A DNA stretch of 64,000 nucleotides from Sesamum alatum (GCA_034509735.1 JACGWO010000012.1:10104367-10168366); one strand, 5' to 3'; shown: positions 35,162 through 46,869, counted from the first letter of the stretch. Numbers and translations: made by a program. The notes: a model not told the origin generated them from the letters alone.

Positions 35162-35595
35162 CTATGTTTTCTGTGAAGCTGACTCGGTCGAACCGAACGT
35201 CACTCGTGCTATCCATCTCTCTAAGCAGATGGTAGCGTCTAAGAATACGCTTGGATCGTGATGAGATCTCGGTTCCTTTGCTAGCGCTATCGCCCCGTTG
35301 TTATCATAAAAGATAATTACAGGCTTAGCAATGGTAGGTACTACATCCAACCCTTGGATGTAGCTCATCAACCAAACCACTCCTTAGCAGCTTCCAAAGC
35401 CGCTATGTATTCAAAACTCTATGGTGGAGTCCGCCGTGGTAGCTTGCTTGGAACCCTTCCAAGTAACCACGCCACCATTTAGTCTAAATACTAAACCAAA
35501 CTGAGACTTGGCATCATCGTCATCCAACTGAAAGCTAGTGTCGCTATTAGCCTTCCAGTATCAACTCTCCACTGCCGTAGATCAAGAACATGTCC
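35162..35595 (-). pseudogene. Copia RNase H, frameshifted
   Basis: After a stop at 35596-35598, pieces of the RNase H domain appear in all three frames: DMFLIYGSGELxIEG-like, then EYIAALEAAKEW, then VVPTIAKPVIIFYDNNGAIA and LAKEPRSHHDPS. A final IADPLTKPM-like segment is split by frame changes near 35230. This is the usual C-terminus of copia Pol. Confidence 0.75.
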
Positions 35596-36579
35596 TTAGT
35601 CCTTTTTCAGGTACTTCAGGATAGTCTTGACTGCACTCAAGTGTGCCTTCCCGGCACACGAGTGATATCGACTAGTTACGCTCAAAGCGAAAGCCACATC
35701 AAGTCTAGTGCACTGAACAGTATACTGTATGCTGCCTACAGCTGAAGCATAGGGGATGTCCAACATCCTTTTAAGCTCCTCATCAGTCTTAGGAGACTGC
35801 TTCTTGGATAACTTAATTCCATTCCTCATAGGAAGGAATCCTCGTTTTGAGTTCTCCATCTTGAATCTCTTCAAGACTTTCTCAATATACGAGGATTGGG
35901 CCATTCCTAACATCCTTCTAGATCTATCCCTGTAGATCTTGATGCCAAGGATGTAGGATGCCTCGCCCATATCCTTCATGGAGAATTGTGTTGACAACCA
36001 AGCTTTAGTGGTACCTAACATCTTAGCATCATTCCCAATGAGCAAGATGTCATCCACGTAAAGCACCAGAAACGCAACTGAGCACCCACTGATCTTCTTG
36101 TATACACAAGGATCGGACTCATTCTTGATGAAATCATATCCCCGTATGACTTCATCAAAACGTATGTTCCAGCTTCGGGAAGCTTGTTTGAGGCCATAGA
36201 TGGACCTTTGGAGACGGCAGACCTTCTGCTCTTCTCCAACAGTTGTGAAACCTTCCGACTGATCCATGTAGATCTCTTCCTCTATGAAACCGTTGAGGAA
36301 AGCCGTTTTCACGTCCATCTGCCATATTTCATAGTCATACCATGCTGCTATGGCAAGCAGTATCCGAATGGACTTGACCATTGCTACAGGCGAGTAGGTT
36401 TCCTCAAAATCGACCGCGGGTAGCTGAGTGTAACCTTTCGCCACAAGCCTAGCTTTGAAGGTTGTAACCTCCCCGTCAGCTCCAAGCTTACGTTTGTAGA
36501 CCCATTTACACCCTACGGGTTTAACCCCTTTGGGTGGATCTACTAGGGTCCAAACCTGGTTTGTACCCATCGAGTCCAT
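35596..36579 (-). pseudogene. Copia reverse transcriptase
   Basis: 327 codons open from MDSMGTNQVWTLVDPPKG. The RT segments are complete: CKWVYKRK (24-31), FKARLVAKGY (41-50), the first catalytic Asp in WQMDVKTAFLNG (86-97), SIYGLKQASRSW (about 126-137) and LYVDDILLIGND (173-184) with the YVDD catalytic motif. DMGEASYILGIKI and YASAVGSIQY follow. Two stop codons (TAA at 36586-36588, TAG at 36580-36582) separate it from integrase in the same frame. By comparison with related elements they replace sense codons of the EAMxSxMDSM motif. RT copies the element RNA into DNA in virus-like particles. Confidence 0.9.
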
Positions 36580-36585
36580 CTAGGA

Positions 36586-38082
36586 TTACATGGCCTCAAG
36601 CCACTTATCCGAATCGATGTCCGACATCGCTTCTCCGTACGTCTTTGGATCATTATCCAACAGACCGGTTAGGCCCAGAAATCCATACCTATCAGGTGCA
36701 TGAGATACTTTGGCCGACCTACGGAGGACTGGAACAATATCAGTGGGAACTACTGGCTCAGATGTCACTGCCGCCTCATGGGGTACCTTACTTGATTCCT
36801 CAAGGAGTACCTCATCGCGTTGACTATCCGATGGAAAACCCTTTTCCAAGAACACTGCGTTTCGCGAGACAAAAACGTTTTGCTCGGAGGGATCATAGAA
36901 ATAATACCCCGCAGTTTCTTTCGGATAGCCGATGAACCTGCATAAACTAGACCTTGAGTCCAGTTTATCTCCCACTAATCTCTTGACATATGCGGGGCAA
37001 CCCCACACTTTCAAGTGTTTGTAGGAGGCAGGTTTGCCATGCCATATCTCGTATGGCGTCTGGGATACCGTCTTAGATGGCGCCAAGTTCAAAACTTTGG
37101 CCGTCGTTTCAAGAGCGTATCCCCAGAAGGAAAGGGGGAGTTCGGTAAAACTCATCATGGATCGGACTATGTCCAACAAGGTCCGGTTCCTCCTTTCGGA
37201 CACACCATTAAGCTGTGGTGTTCCAGGAGGGGTCCACTGAGAGAGAAACCCATTCTCTTTTAGATAATCAGTAAACTCACCACTCAAATACTCTCCACCT
37301 CGGTCTGACCGAAGGGCTTTGATCGTTCGACCAGTTTGGTTCTCTACTTCAAGTCTGTATTCCTTAAACCTTCCAAAGGCTTCAGATTTGTACCTTATCA
37401 AGTAAACATAACCATACCGTGAGTGATCATCGGTAAAGGTTATGAAGTACGAGTACCCACCTCTAGCCTGAGTATTTAGTAGGCTACAGACATCCGTATG
37501 GATCAAATCCAACAGACCATTGGCTAGCGTGCTTTGTCCAACAAAGGGTTTCTTGGTCATCTTTCCCTTCAGACAGGATTCGCAGGTCGGTAGGTTGTCC
37601 AAATCGTCTATTTCTAGACTCTTTGAGTCCACCAACCTTCTTATCCTATCTTTAGAGATATGACCTAACCTCGCATGCCATATCTGTGCGTTATTATGAT
37701 CATCATGTTTTCGTTTGTGTTCTGCAGTCATAATCCAATTAGACTGTTGAAGTATGTACAGACCGTTGACCAATGTACCAAGCAGATGAGAAATACCATC
37801 TTTGATAATGAAAAAACCGTTTTTATTGATGGTAAATTCATATCCCTCCTTATCAAGGACCGGGATGGAAATAATGTTTTTAATCAGGCTAGGTACATAG
37901 AAACAGTCGTTCAGTACAATCCTAACATGACTACTAATAGCTAACTCTAGTGACCCTACGGCTTCCGCAGCAACGGCCTTGCCATCGCCTAGCCTCAGGA
38001 TCATCTCATCCTTGGTTAGCCTTCTGCTTCTTTGCAATGCCTGCAAATCATTGCAGATGTGAGCACCACACCCGGTATCCAA
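36586..38082 (-). pseudogene. Copia protease and integrase
   Basis: 498 codons. The aspartic protease begins at once with LDTGCGAHIC (DTG catalytic triad at residues 2-4; the Leu is outside the 498) and includes LRLGDGKAVAAEAVG and LIKNIISIPVLDKEG. A GAG-pre-integrase zinc region follows with HARLGHISKDR and CESCLKGKMTK. The integrase core has IHTDVC, TFTDDHSRYGYVYL, RSDRGGEY and NGVSERRNRTLLDIVRSM, providing the DDE residues. AYVKRLVGDKLDSRSSLCRF and GYYFYDPSEQNVFVSRNAVF mark the C-terminal region. It is separated from gag by a single TAG (38083-38085) sitting where the family usually has Trp before LDTGC. It is otherwise open to 36586. Confidence 0.9.
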
Positions 38083-38085
38083 TAC

Positions 38086-38994
38086 CTATGAAGCAGAATT
38101 AGTAATCATATTTACTTCAACCTCAAACATACTTGGGTTGGAGAGGAGTTGTGGGCACTCCCTCTTCCAATGCCCTTTCCCTTGGCAATGCATGCAGACA
38201 TCATTTGCCTTGGACCGCTGAGAACCACGGGCCTTCCCTTTCCCTTTGCTCGGTCCAACCGGAGCAATAGGGACACCCGGAACGTGAGCAGGGGCCACAA
38301 CCGTCTTCCCTTTGCCCTTCTTCCTCTTCCAGCGTCCGGCCCTCTTGCCATTCGCCTTGGAGGTCGAAGCCTCTCCTATCAATACTGTCGGCGCCAACTT
38401 GTGGGTCGTTGCCTCGTATTGGACCAGCATGTTGATCAACTCATGAATAGACTTCTCAAGTCCGTTCATGTTGTAGTTTACAACAAACGGGTCATAGGAT
38501 GGAGGAAGCGACTGGAGGATCACGTCAATGTACATGTCATTGTTAAGCCCAGCTTTAAGGTCCTCGAGTTTCTCCACTAGGGAGAGCATCTTGACCCCAT
38601 GACTCTGTACAGACGCTCCTTTAGTGAGCTTGGTGCAAAAGAATGCTTTTTTGGCGGCATATCTAATATGCCTATCCGGAACCGCATAAACCTCGTTCAT
38701 GCGGAGCATTATGGCGGAGACGTTGTCCAGCCTCTCATACTGCTTCTGGATGTCGTTAGACATCGAAGCCAGTATGATACTGCGTACTTTCCGGTTGTCC
38801 TCATGCCATTTCTCGAACGTCAAACGTTCTTCAGGCGTGGACCCCTCCGGTAAGTCACTCGGTGGCGGCTCGTCCAAGACGTAGCCTTGGTTCTCGAAAC
38901 CGAGGACAATCCTCAGGTTTCTCAGCCAGTCCGAGTAGTTCGTTCTGTTGAATTTGTTAGTCTCGAGAATCATGGTCAACGGGTTCTTAGACAT
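38086..38994 (-). CDS. Copia gag, intact reading frame
   Basis: 302 codons from MSKNPLTMILETNKFNRTNY to NMITNSAS and a TAG. The N-terminal part (SDWLRNLRIVLGFENQGYVL, KVRSIILASMSNDIQKQ) matches the UBN2/gag-polypeptide domain of plant copia gag. The middle (SLVEKLEDLKAGLN, DVILQSLPPSYDPFVVNYNM) is also typical. A basic Lys/Gly-rich linker precedes a CCHC zinc knuckle CMHCQGKGHWKREC (about residues 268-281). The ATG at 38994 is the first in frame and lies downstream of a long leader. Gag forms the particle that packages element RNA. The stop after NSAS may have replaced a Trp codon rather than being a natural gag end. Confidence 0.88.
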   Translation of the reverse strand: MSKNPLTMILETNKFNRTNYSDWLRNLRIVLGFENQGYVLDEPPPSDLPEGSTPEERLTFEKWHEDNRKVRSIILASMSNDIQKQYERLDNVSAIMLRMNEVYAVPDRHIRYAAKKAFFCTKLTKGASVQSHGVKMLSLVEKLEDLKAGLNNDMYIDVILQSLPPSYDPFVVNYNMNGLEKSIHELINMLVQYEATTHKLAPTVLIGEASTSKANGKRAGRWKRKKGKGKTVVAPAHVPGVPIAPVGPSKGKGKARGSQRSKANDVCMHCQGKGHWKRECPQLLSNPSMFEVEVNMITNSAS

Positions 38995-40825
38995 ATCTAC
39001 ATTAATGAAAATGTAAAGCAGAAATTAGCAGATAATGGTAATATTATTGTTCAAGTTGAAGACTTGGTCTTTTAGTCTTTAACCCTCCCACTATTTATAC
39101 GAAAGTCCGCCACTCTCAAGCGGAGTTTCGGGAAACCATTTCCTAGTGGGCTTGGGATCCACAAGCGTAATCTCCATGCCCCGCTTTTGCGATTCACATG
39201 AAGAAGACCTTGTGGGAGATATCCAATATCATTCTCATCCAATGAGATTCCCAAGATATTTTTGCCTCACCTATTCACATGGTCCCGAGGACTCCAAGCG
39301 AACCATGTTACTCAGTGTTGGGCCCGACCCATCAACCAAATCATGCCTCAAACTGTCGCCCCCCACGACTCATGAGACAGGGAAACATCGAGCGCAGTCT
39401 TTTTGTTCACAACAATAGTGCAGCTTTCCCCTAGTCCAACTGTGCCACGACTCGTGAGACCACACTTGGGTAGTGGTAGCTTCCTCACCATATTGCTGTG
39501 GATGGAAGGCTCGGACAGACCAAAATACTATTTTTATCCAAGTCCGTTCTGGGCCTAATATTTAATTTGGTCCAACCAAATGAGAGTTTGTGTATGACCG
39601 AGACCTCATCACATTATTGTGTTTTAGCGTGCATAAATATCCAATATTTAAAGCGATAAATAAATACGTCGCATGCAGAAAACATAGCATACCCCTGTTT
39701 AGGATGATCACAAGCCCAACCTATGCGACCCACTGAGCCCGCAGTGAGTCTATGGTCTGTCTAGGGTGGTCCTAAATTATTACAATAATAATAAACCCAT
39801 TGTCATTCCAATGGGCCTTGAAGTGCTTCTTGTTTCACGCCTTGATGCTCCTCCTTGGGGTCTCCGACTCCAATTGCTTGTTAAAATTGAAACCTCACCA
39901 ATCCTATCTACTCTCATTACAACTGAAAGTAATACATCGGTAATAAAGAAAACAAGCCTTAACATCATGATGCTGATAATACGGGAGATGATAGTCCCAA
40001 AAACAAGAGGCACGAAGGCCCCACCCAACAGACAAATAAATGATCATACATTCATCCATACATAAGGTCTACGGCTCTTGTGATCATCCCATGTTGATTC
40101 CATCAACACACATAACATAATTATTCCAAATAATCATGCATAAATACCAATGGATATTCCAAATACCAAAGTGATGTCCAACATCACAAAAGCATAAACA
40201 TACAAATAATATGCAAAATTCAAATTTTAAATTTAATGGACATTTTAAACAATGCATCCAATGCATGTATTAATCTCAAATTAATTAAGCAAATTTAATT
40301 CAAGGAATAATCCAATTATTCCAAAATCAAAAATGAAAAATTAATATATTTTCAGAATATTGTACAGAAAATACATAAATTAAATTTTCTGGAAAAAGTC
40401 GCAAAACGGCACAAAACGACCCAGCCGTTGTGCTGGCCGGCCGGCCGCGCGCACAGGGCAGCCCGCTGGCCTCGGCCAACAGCGGTCGGCTGCGCACAGC
40501 GCGCGCGCCTGTGCGCAGCGTCCGCACGCATGGCGCGCGCGCAGGCGCCCGCCTGCGCGCTGCCACTGCTGGCCCGATCAAAAATTTTATTTTTTTTTTG
40601 TTTTTCAAAACTGTTTCAGCATAAAAATAGTAATATTATTCTGAAAATAAGCATGCAATTTTAGATCCAATCTAACAAAATTAAGCATGCCAAAAGTCCA
40701 TTAAATCCAAACAATTGAATCATCATATTATTCATATATTTATGTAATCTAACATGCCAATAAAGCAATTTAAAAGCAAGTAGATCATGCCAAACACATA
40801 GATCTATGCCCCTTACATCAAACCG
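38995..40825 (-). other. Leader between PBS and gag of the copia element
   Basis: About 1.8 kb with no domain I recognise. It includes a strikingly GC-rich island at 40425-40570 (GGCCGGCCGGCCGCGCGCAC and further GCGCGC words) inside otherwise AT-rich sequence. Frames in the island are composition artefacts. Confidence 0.65.
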
Positions 40826-40826
40826 G

Positions 40827-40838
40827 GCTCTGATACCA
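40827..40838 (-). other. PBS for initiator Met tRNA
   Basis: Minus strand TGGTATCAGAGC lies two bases after the 5' LTR end (40841). This is the standard copia primer binding site, complementary to the 3' end of initiator methionine tRNA. Confidence 0.92.
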
Positions 40839-40840
40839 CT

Positions 40841-43800
40841 TGAAGGACAAGCGGATCCGCCCGGGAGCGCGAGCGGAAGCGAGGAAGCGAGAAATTGTGC
40901 GTAAATTTAAATCAAATTCAAAATACGCGAATCCCAAGGGGTGTACCCTTGGGTGCTCAACCGGGTGTTCGATGTAGGATGTGTAAATATTAAAACATAT
41001 ATTTAAGCACATAAGGCATAGATATATAAATGAAATCAATCAAAGCGTAATAAACCGTTACCTTTGATTGTTTAGCGTATGCTCCCGGCTACTTGCGTTG
41101 TTCCTTCTCCGGAATGCTCACGAAATCCAAACGTATGGATTCTCCAAAGGTGATCCACACCACACCGGAAGAAACACACGTTCTTCTTGCTAGAAAAGAA
41201 CGGGTTTAGAAGGAATCGGTTTAAGAGAATAACACTATGAATTAGTGTTCTCTTAAACTTACTTTGTTCTTCTTCTTGATTCAAAATCAAGTGAAGAACA
41301 CAAGTGTGAGAGAGGGAGAGAGGGCCGAGAGTTGAGAGAGAGGAGAGGGATTTTGTCTTCTCTTTTTCCTAGAAAAAGATGAATAATGAATCACTTATGC
41401 TTGGTGTTGTATATTCTAATATATTTATACATAATTAATGTGATTATTGGAATGTGTCTAGGTTCATCAAAGGATGTCTAGATTCATTCCAATCAATCAC
41501 CATCAATTCTTCAATCAAGCCTACCAAAATATATGGTATGATCAAATCATACCAAAAAGGGAAGAGCTTGATTGGAGTTGATTTGTCTCTTTCTAAAAGA
41601 GACAAGTCAACATACCACCTAGCATGCGACATGGCTGATTTTGCTTCCTCCAAGGGAGCATGTCGGCCATGTTTAATTAAGGAAAGAAGTCCAACTTCTT
41701 CCCATTCCAAATTAGGAATTATTTCTCCTCTCGGGTATAATTTAACGGACCGGGTTTTATCGTAATCCAATTGCGACGAAGCCAATATTAAATCCAATTT
41801 ATTGTCCACTTAAATTATTCCCGTTGATCTTTTAATTATCCAATTAAAAGATCCAACGTCTCAACATCTCAACTTTCCATATTTAATCGAAAATCCAATT
41901 TACCGATTAAATGAAAGCCCGATACAATATCGGCCCGTCCATCCAATGGACTTTCCCTTAAGTAATCCAATTACTTATTTTATCCTTCGAGATTGACTCC
42001 AAGTCGATCTCTCAACCTACTCGGTGATTTGTGTATGACCCTTTAGGTTCACCCTCAGCTAGACTTGGGCCCGTGTCCCACAAGGGCCCGTTACCATGGG
42101 TGGCCGTCTAGCAACGGTCCATGGCACTAGAGACTAGGTGAATTGGCGTGAACATTTAAGCGCCGATTCCGTACGGGTACGATCCTTCCGTCTACCGTCT
42201 CCCGGCCTTAGTCTAGGGTATGGAATTGGGCGTCGGTTCCCATCCTTGACTAGGCATCTATGCTTAATACTCGAGACCACGTATGCTTCATTGCGTCGAC
42301 ACAGGAAACCATTCCCTGTTCGACCAACCACTGTGGCCACAGCTTCAAACAGCATGAACGTGTCTCCGAGTGCATAGGAGATACCTCTGTCACATACTGA
42401 CAGGGGACGGATCCTCTTTTTGGCATCCACCATCCTCGCTACACATTCTGACTGCACTGGACAAGGCTTATGATAATCATCTTACAGAATGATTACCTCT
42501 CGCCAGATCCAAGATACAGCCGTCCTGTGCACGCGACTGCCATGATCCCTCAAGTCTGAGGATTACTCCCGTACTATCGGAACCGGGTATGATTGGTTTT
42601 CCCCGGTTCCGATAGTACGGGAGTAATCCTCAGACTTGAGGAATCATGGCAGTCGCGTGCACAGGACGGCTGTATCTTGGATCTGGCGAGAGGTAATCAT
42701 TCTGTAAGATGATTATCATAAGCCTTGTCCAGTGCAGTCGGAATGTGTAGCGACGACGGTGGATTCCAAGAAGAGGATCTGTCCCCTGTCAGTATGTGAC
42801 AGAGGTATCTCCTATGCACTCGGAGACACGTTCATGCTGTTTGAAGCTGTGGCCACAGTGGTTGGTCGAACAGGGAACGGTTTCCTGTGTCGACGCAATG
42901 AAGCATACGTGGTCTCGAGTATTAAGCATAGATGCCTAGTCAAGGATGGGAACCGACGCCCAATTCCATACCCTAGACTAAGGCCGGGAGACGGTAGACG
43001 GAAGGATCGTACCCGTACGGAATCGGCGCCAAAATGTTCACGCCAATTCACGTAGTCTCTAGTGCCATGGACCGTTGCTAGACGGCCACCCATGGTAACG
43101 GGCCCTTGTGGGACACGGGCCCAAGTCTAGCTGAGGGTGAACCTAAAGGGTCACACACAAATCACCGAGGAGGTTGAGAGATCGACTTGGAGTCAATCTC
43201 GAAGGATAAAATAAGTAATTGGATTACTTAAGGGAAAGTCCATTGGATGGACGGGCTGATATTGTATCGGGCTTTCATTTAATCGGTAAATTGGATTTTC
43301 GATTACATATGGAAAGTTGAGATGTTGAGACGTTGGATCTTTTAATTGGATTAAAAGATCAACGGGAATAATTTAAGTGAACATTAAATTGGATTTAATA
43401 TTGGGTTCGTCGTAATTGGATTACGATAAAACCCGGTCCGTTAAATTATACCCGAGAGGAGAAATAATTCCTAATTTCGAATAGGAAGAAGTTGGACTTC
43501 TTCCCTTAATTAAACATGGCCGACATGCTCCCTTGGAGGAAGCAAAATCAGCCATGTCGCATGCTAGGTAGTATGTTGACTTGTCTCTTTTGGAAAGAGA
43601 CAAATCAACTCCAATCAAGCTCTTCCCTTTTGGTATGATTTGATCATACCATAAATTTTGGTAGGCTTGATTGAAGAATTGATGGTGATTGAATGGAATG
43701 AATCTATACATCCTTGGATGAACCTAGACACATTCCAACAATCACATTAATTATGTATATATATTAGAATATACAACACCAAGTATAAGTGATTCATTAT

Positions 43801-44741
43801 TCATCTTTTTCTAGGAAAAAGAGAAGACAAAAATCCTCTCCTCTCTCTCAAAATTTCGTGCTCCCTCCCTCTCTTACACTTGTGTTCTTCACTTGATTTT
43901 GAATCAAGAAGAAGAACAAAGTAAGTTTAAGAGAACACTAATTCATAGTGTTCTTCTCTTAAACCGATTCCTTCCTAAACCCGTTCTTTTCTAGCAAGAA
44001 GAACGTGTGTTTCTTCCGGTGTGGTGTGGATCACCTTTGAAGAATTCATACGTTTGGATTTCGTGAGCATTCCGGAGAAGGAACAACGCAAGTGGCCGGG
44101 AGCATACGCTAAACAATCAAAGGTAACGGTTTATTACGCTTTGATTGATTTCATTTGTATATCTATGCCCTATGTGTTTAAATATATGTTTTAATATTTA
44201 CACATCCTACATCGAACGCCCGGTTGAGCACCCAAGGGTACACCCCTTGGGATTCGCGTATTTTGAATTTGATTTAAATTTACGCAATTTCTCGCTTTTC
44301 TCGCTTCCGCTCGCGCTCCCGGGCGGATCCGCTTGTCCTTCACCATCAAGATCGTGTAGGCGTCCCACGCCTGTCGCCGATGAACCACGGCACTCATCCA
44401 ATGAACACGACTCTTGACGCAAGTCTCAATAGGACTCTCGATGCCCTGTCTCGAGGTCCTCGACTTGGAACATTTTCAGACCCAACTCTTAATCAGTTGG
44501 TTTCATGACCACCATCCAATGTGTGGCCCAACTGCACAAGTTGTTATCCATGGTATGTGGGCTTTGTTGCGATATAAGTTAAACACCATTTTAACAAATG
44601 TAAGATGAGCGCAACAAAGAAGGTACCATTGGTGACGAATACTCATCTTATTCATCACATAATAATATTACATTTACATCAAGTTGTCAAAAAGGTTACA
44701 AATCGCCAAACCTATTGGCTTTCTGGTCACCTATTCTAACA
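40841..44741 (-). repeat. 5' LTR of the copia element with a giant inverted duplication
   Basis: 3901 bp instead of 2230. It consists of a left arm 40841-42587, a 14-base loop (42588-42601), a right arm 42602-44342 that is the reverse complement of the left arm, and a 399-bp tail 44343-44741 equal to the end of the other LTR. Both arms begin exactly at the LTR end TGAAGGACAAG. Identity between arms is very high by eye. ORFs in the arms appear as mirror pairs and are not genes. Confidence 0.93.
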
Positions 44742-44746
44742 TTGTA

Positions 44747-44990
44747 TCTCTCTTCTGCCCCTTGAAGGGTTTTGCTAATGTAGTAGAGTGGTCGATGCTC
44801 GCGTCCTTCCTCTTGGGTGAGGACAACACTTATGGCTCCTCGGGATATTTGCGAGATAGAGGTATAAAACCTGCCCATCTCTGGGTTTCGTTAGTAATGG
44901 AGGGTATGCAAGGTATTCCTTATCTCAAACACATCTTAACACTGCGGTGTCCATTGGAAGTTTTTTTGTCTTCTTCAAAGACTTGAAGAA
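44747..44990 (-). pseudogene. Tat RNase H, proximal part
   Basis: The minus strand reads a segment ending GRFYTSISQISRGAISVVLT, then QEEGREHRPLYYISKTLQGA and EERYN at the copia insertion site. ISKTLQGAEERY followed by xPIEKLAFAL (32829 onward) is the expected RT-linked RNase H sequence. The upstream link to RT (44990-45135) has frame changes. Confidence 0.8.
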
Positions 44991-45134
44991 AAGGAGCCCT
45001 TTGTCTGACTATCAAGAAATAAAGTGGTTAAGTGCTGCTAGCCTCCCGGTCAACCTTTGAACCTTTTGGATGATTTTGGGGGGCTGCATTTCCATGATTG
45101 CCTTGATTTTCTCGGGATTAGCTTCTATCCCGCT

Positions 45135-46010
45135 CTATGAAATCATGAACCCCAAAAATTTTCCTCCGCATATTCCAAACGTGCATTTTGCCGGATTTAA
45201 CTTCATCCCAATCTTCTGCAATACACCGAAGCATTCTCTTAGGTCCTCAGCGTGGTCTTCCTTCCTTTGGCTTTTGTCCAACATATCGTCGATATAGACT
45301 TCCATATTCCTTTCGATTTGCTCGCGGAACATGTTGTTCACAAGCAGTTGGTACGTTGCCCCTACGTTTTTCAGTCCAAAGGGCATGACATTGTAACAGA
45401 AAATCCCTTGGTCTATCACAAAACTTATCTTTTCCTGATCTTTGTGTGCTAAGCGGATCTGGTTGTATCCTTGAAAGGCATCAAGGAAACTGATGACTTC
45501 ACATCCTGATGTCGAGTCGATCAAAGCATCAATGCGGGGCAGTGGGTATGAGTTTTTTGGGCACGCTTTATTTAAGTCCATGAAGTTAATGCACATCCTC
45601 CACTTGCCGTTGGATTTTGGGACCAATACAACGTTGGCGAGCCACTTAGGGTATTGTATCGGTCATATATAGTCTATACTTAGCAATTTGTTTACTTCTT
45701 CTTTATTTCCCGACTCCTCTCAGTGTCGAAGGCCCTTTTCTTCTGCTTTATGAGCCATACATCAGGATTTACATTGAGTTTGTGAACTATTACTCTTGAA
45801 TTGATTCCTTGCATATCGGCAGCATCCTATGCAAAGGTGTCGATGTTCTTTTGTAAGAAGGCCATTAACGTATCTCCTAGGTGTGGGCTCAGTAGCGTTC
45901 CCATCCTCGTTGTTTTGTGGCCCTATTCTCAAGAAAGTCCTACTGTTCTTATTTCCTCTGTTGCTCTTCCGTTCTCCTATTCTAGGTCCTATCGGACTCG
46001 CTTGCCTCAT
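45135..46010 (-). pseudogene. Tat reverse transcriptase
   Basis: The clear part, 45626-45135 (163 codons), reads VPKSNGKWRMCINFMDLNKA, CPKNSYPLPRIDALIDSTSG, SFLDAFQGYNQIRLAHKDQE, VMPFGLKNVGATYQLLVNNM, then NMEVYIDDMLDKS and KLNPAKCTFGICGGKFLGF. The YIDD box is the RT active site. Upstream of 45626 the thumb-proximal start is broken by a stop and frame changes (45660-46010). ATYQLLVN, where most members have ATYQRLVN, is a substitution at a conserved place. Confidence 0.88.
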
Positions 46011-46116
46011 TTTCTTGGGCCGATTCTCCCCCTTTGACGTTATGGGGGTTAGTTATCATGGGGGTTTTCCCTTGTCTTGTTTTCCTTTTTAGTAGATTGT
46101 CTCACGGGATGACCGC

Positions 46117-46524
46117 TTAGACTCCCTCGCAAGGAGTTGTCGTAACATTCCCTAGCCTGCTTCTATCCCCTAGTTCTTCTCCAATTCCGCTTGGGGTTAG
46201 GAATTTCAACTTTAGATGGTATGTGGAGGCTATGGCCTGAAAAGAGTTCAGGCTAGGTCTTCCTAGAATGACGTTATATGCAGACGGAGCGTGCACCACC
46301 AAGAACTTCACCATCTTCGTTACCCGTTTTGGGTACGAACCCAACGACACGGGCAGTGCGACTTCTCCCAGCGGTTCGACCACGTCCCTGTTGAAGCTTG
46401 TTAATGGCGTGTTAACTGGTGTCAGTTGGGTGTTGTTGATCCCCATTTGTGAAAAAGCTTTGTAAAAATTGACATCTCCTAAGCTGACGCTATCCACCAA
46501 GACTTTCTTGACCCAGAAGTTCAA
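46117..46524 (-). pseudogene. Tat aspartic protease region
   Basis: Reads VKKVLVDSVSLGDVNFYKAF, then LTSFNRDVVEPLGEVALPVS, VKFLVVHAPSAYNVILGRPS and AIASTYHLKLKFLTPSG. In this family VDxGSSADI carries the catalytic Asp; here it reads VDSVSLGDV, so the active-site Gly/Ser pattern is altered. AYNVILGRP is the second signature. Stops precede and follow it. Confidence 0.8.
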
Positions 46525-46869
46525 GATGGTTGCGGAGATTATTACTGTGTTGTTATTTGCAGGGGAATCTTGCTCTAGGTCTTGGAGACCAAAAACTATG
46601 TTGTGTTCTTCTCATGCGCCCTCGCTCATCATAACTTTATAAGTAACAAGGCCATTTGCGAGGCAATTGATTGCCCTCAGTGCAGCCTTCTTTGCCCTGA
46701 TAGAGTCTCCCACAGTGGGTCCTCCGGATATGACTCCTATTATCCTCACCGTCGGGAGATAATCTTGGTTTTTCTTATCGTCTCTTGCATTCCTCTCGCG
46801 CCCTACTTGTGGGGTCTTCGCAGCTTTGAGCTCGAGGTGGATTACTGTGATCCACTTATTCCTTAAGAT

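Larger units (their letters stand above)
32830..44741 (-). mobile_element. Ty1/copia retrotransposon nested in the Tat element
   Basis: On the minus strand: 5' LTR (44741-40841), PBS, leader, gag (38994-38086), pol in copia order PR-INT-RT-RNase H (38082 to about 35162), polypurine tract, 3' LTR (35059-32830). Flanks are a perfect TTGTA at 32825-32829 and 44742-44746. LTRs start TGTTAGAATAG and end CTTGTCCTTCA. Gag and pol share one frame, separated by one TAG. Only two further stops interrupt pol before the RNase H part, which has frameshifts. The 5' LTR is 3.9 kb instead of 2.2 kb because of an inverted duplication. The lineage within copia is not resolved. Confidence 0.93.

Noticed and set aside
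35060..38994. Plus-strand frames opposite copia gag-pol
   Set aside because: Shadows of the well-supported minus-strand genes; none has a domain.
40327..40664. Ala/Arg-rich frames in the GC island
   Set aside because: Composition artefact on both strands of the copia leader.
42134..43093. Mirror-image frames on both strands, also at 34122-34361
   Set aside because: They are the same LTR sequence read in the palindrome arms and in the other LTR; no protein domain and no conservation expected.
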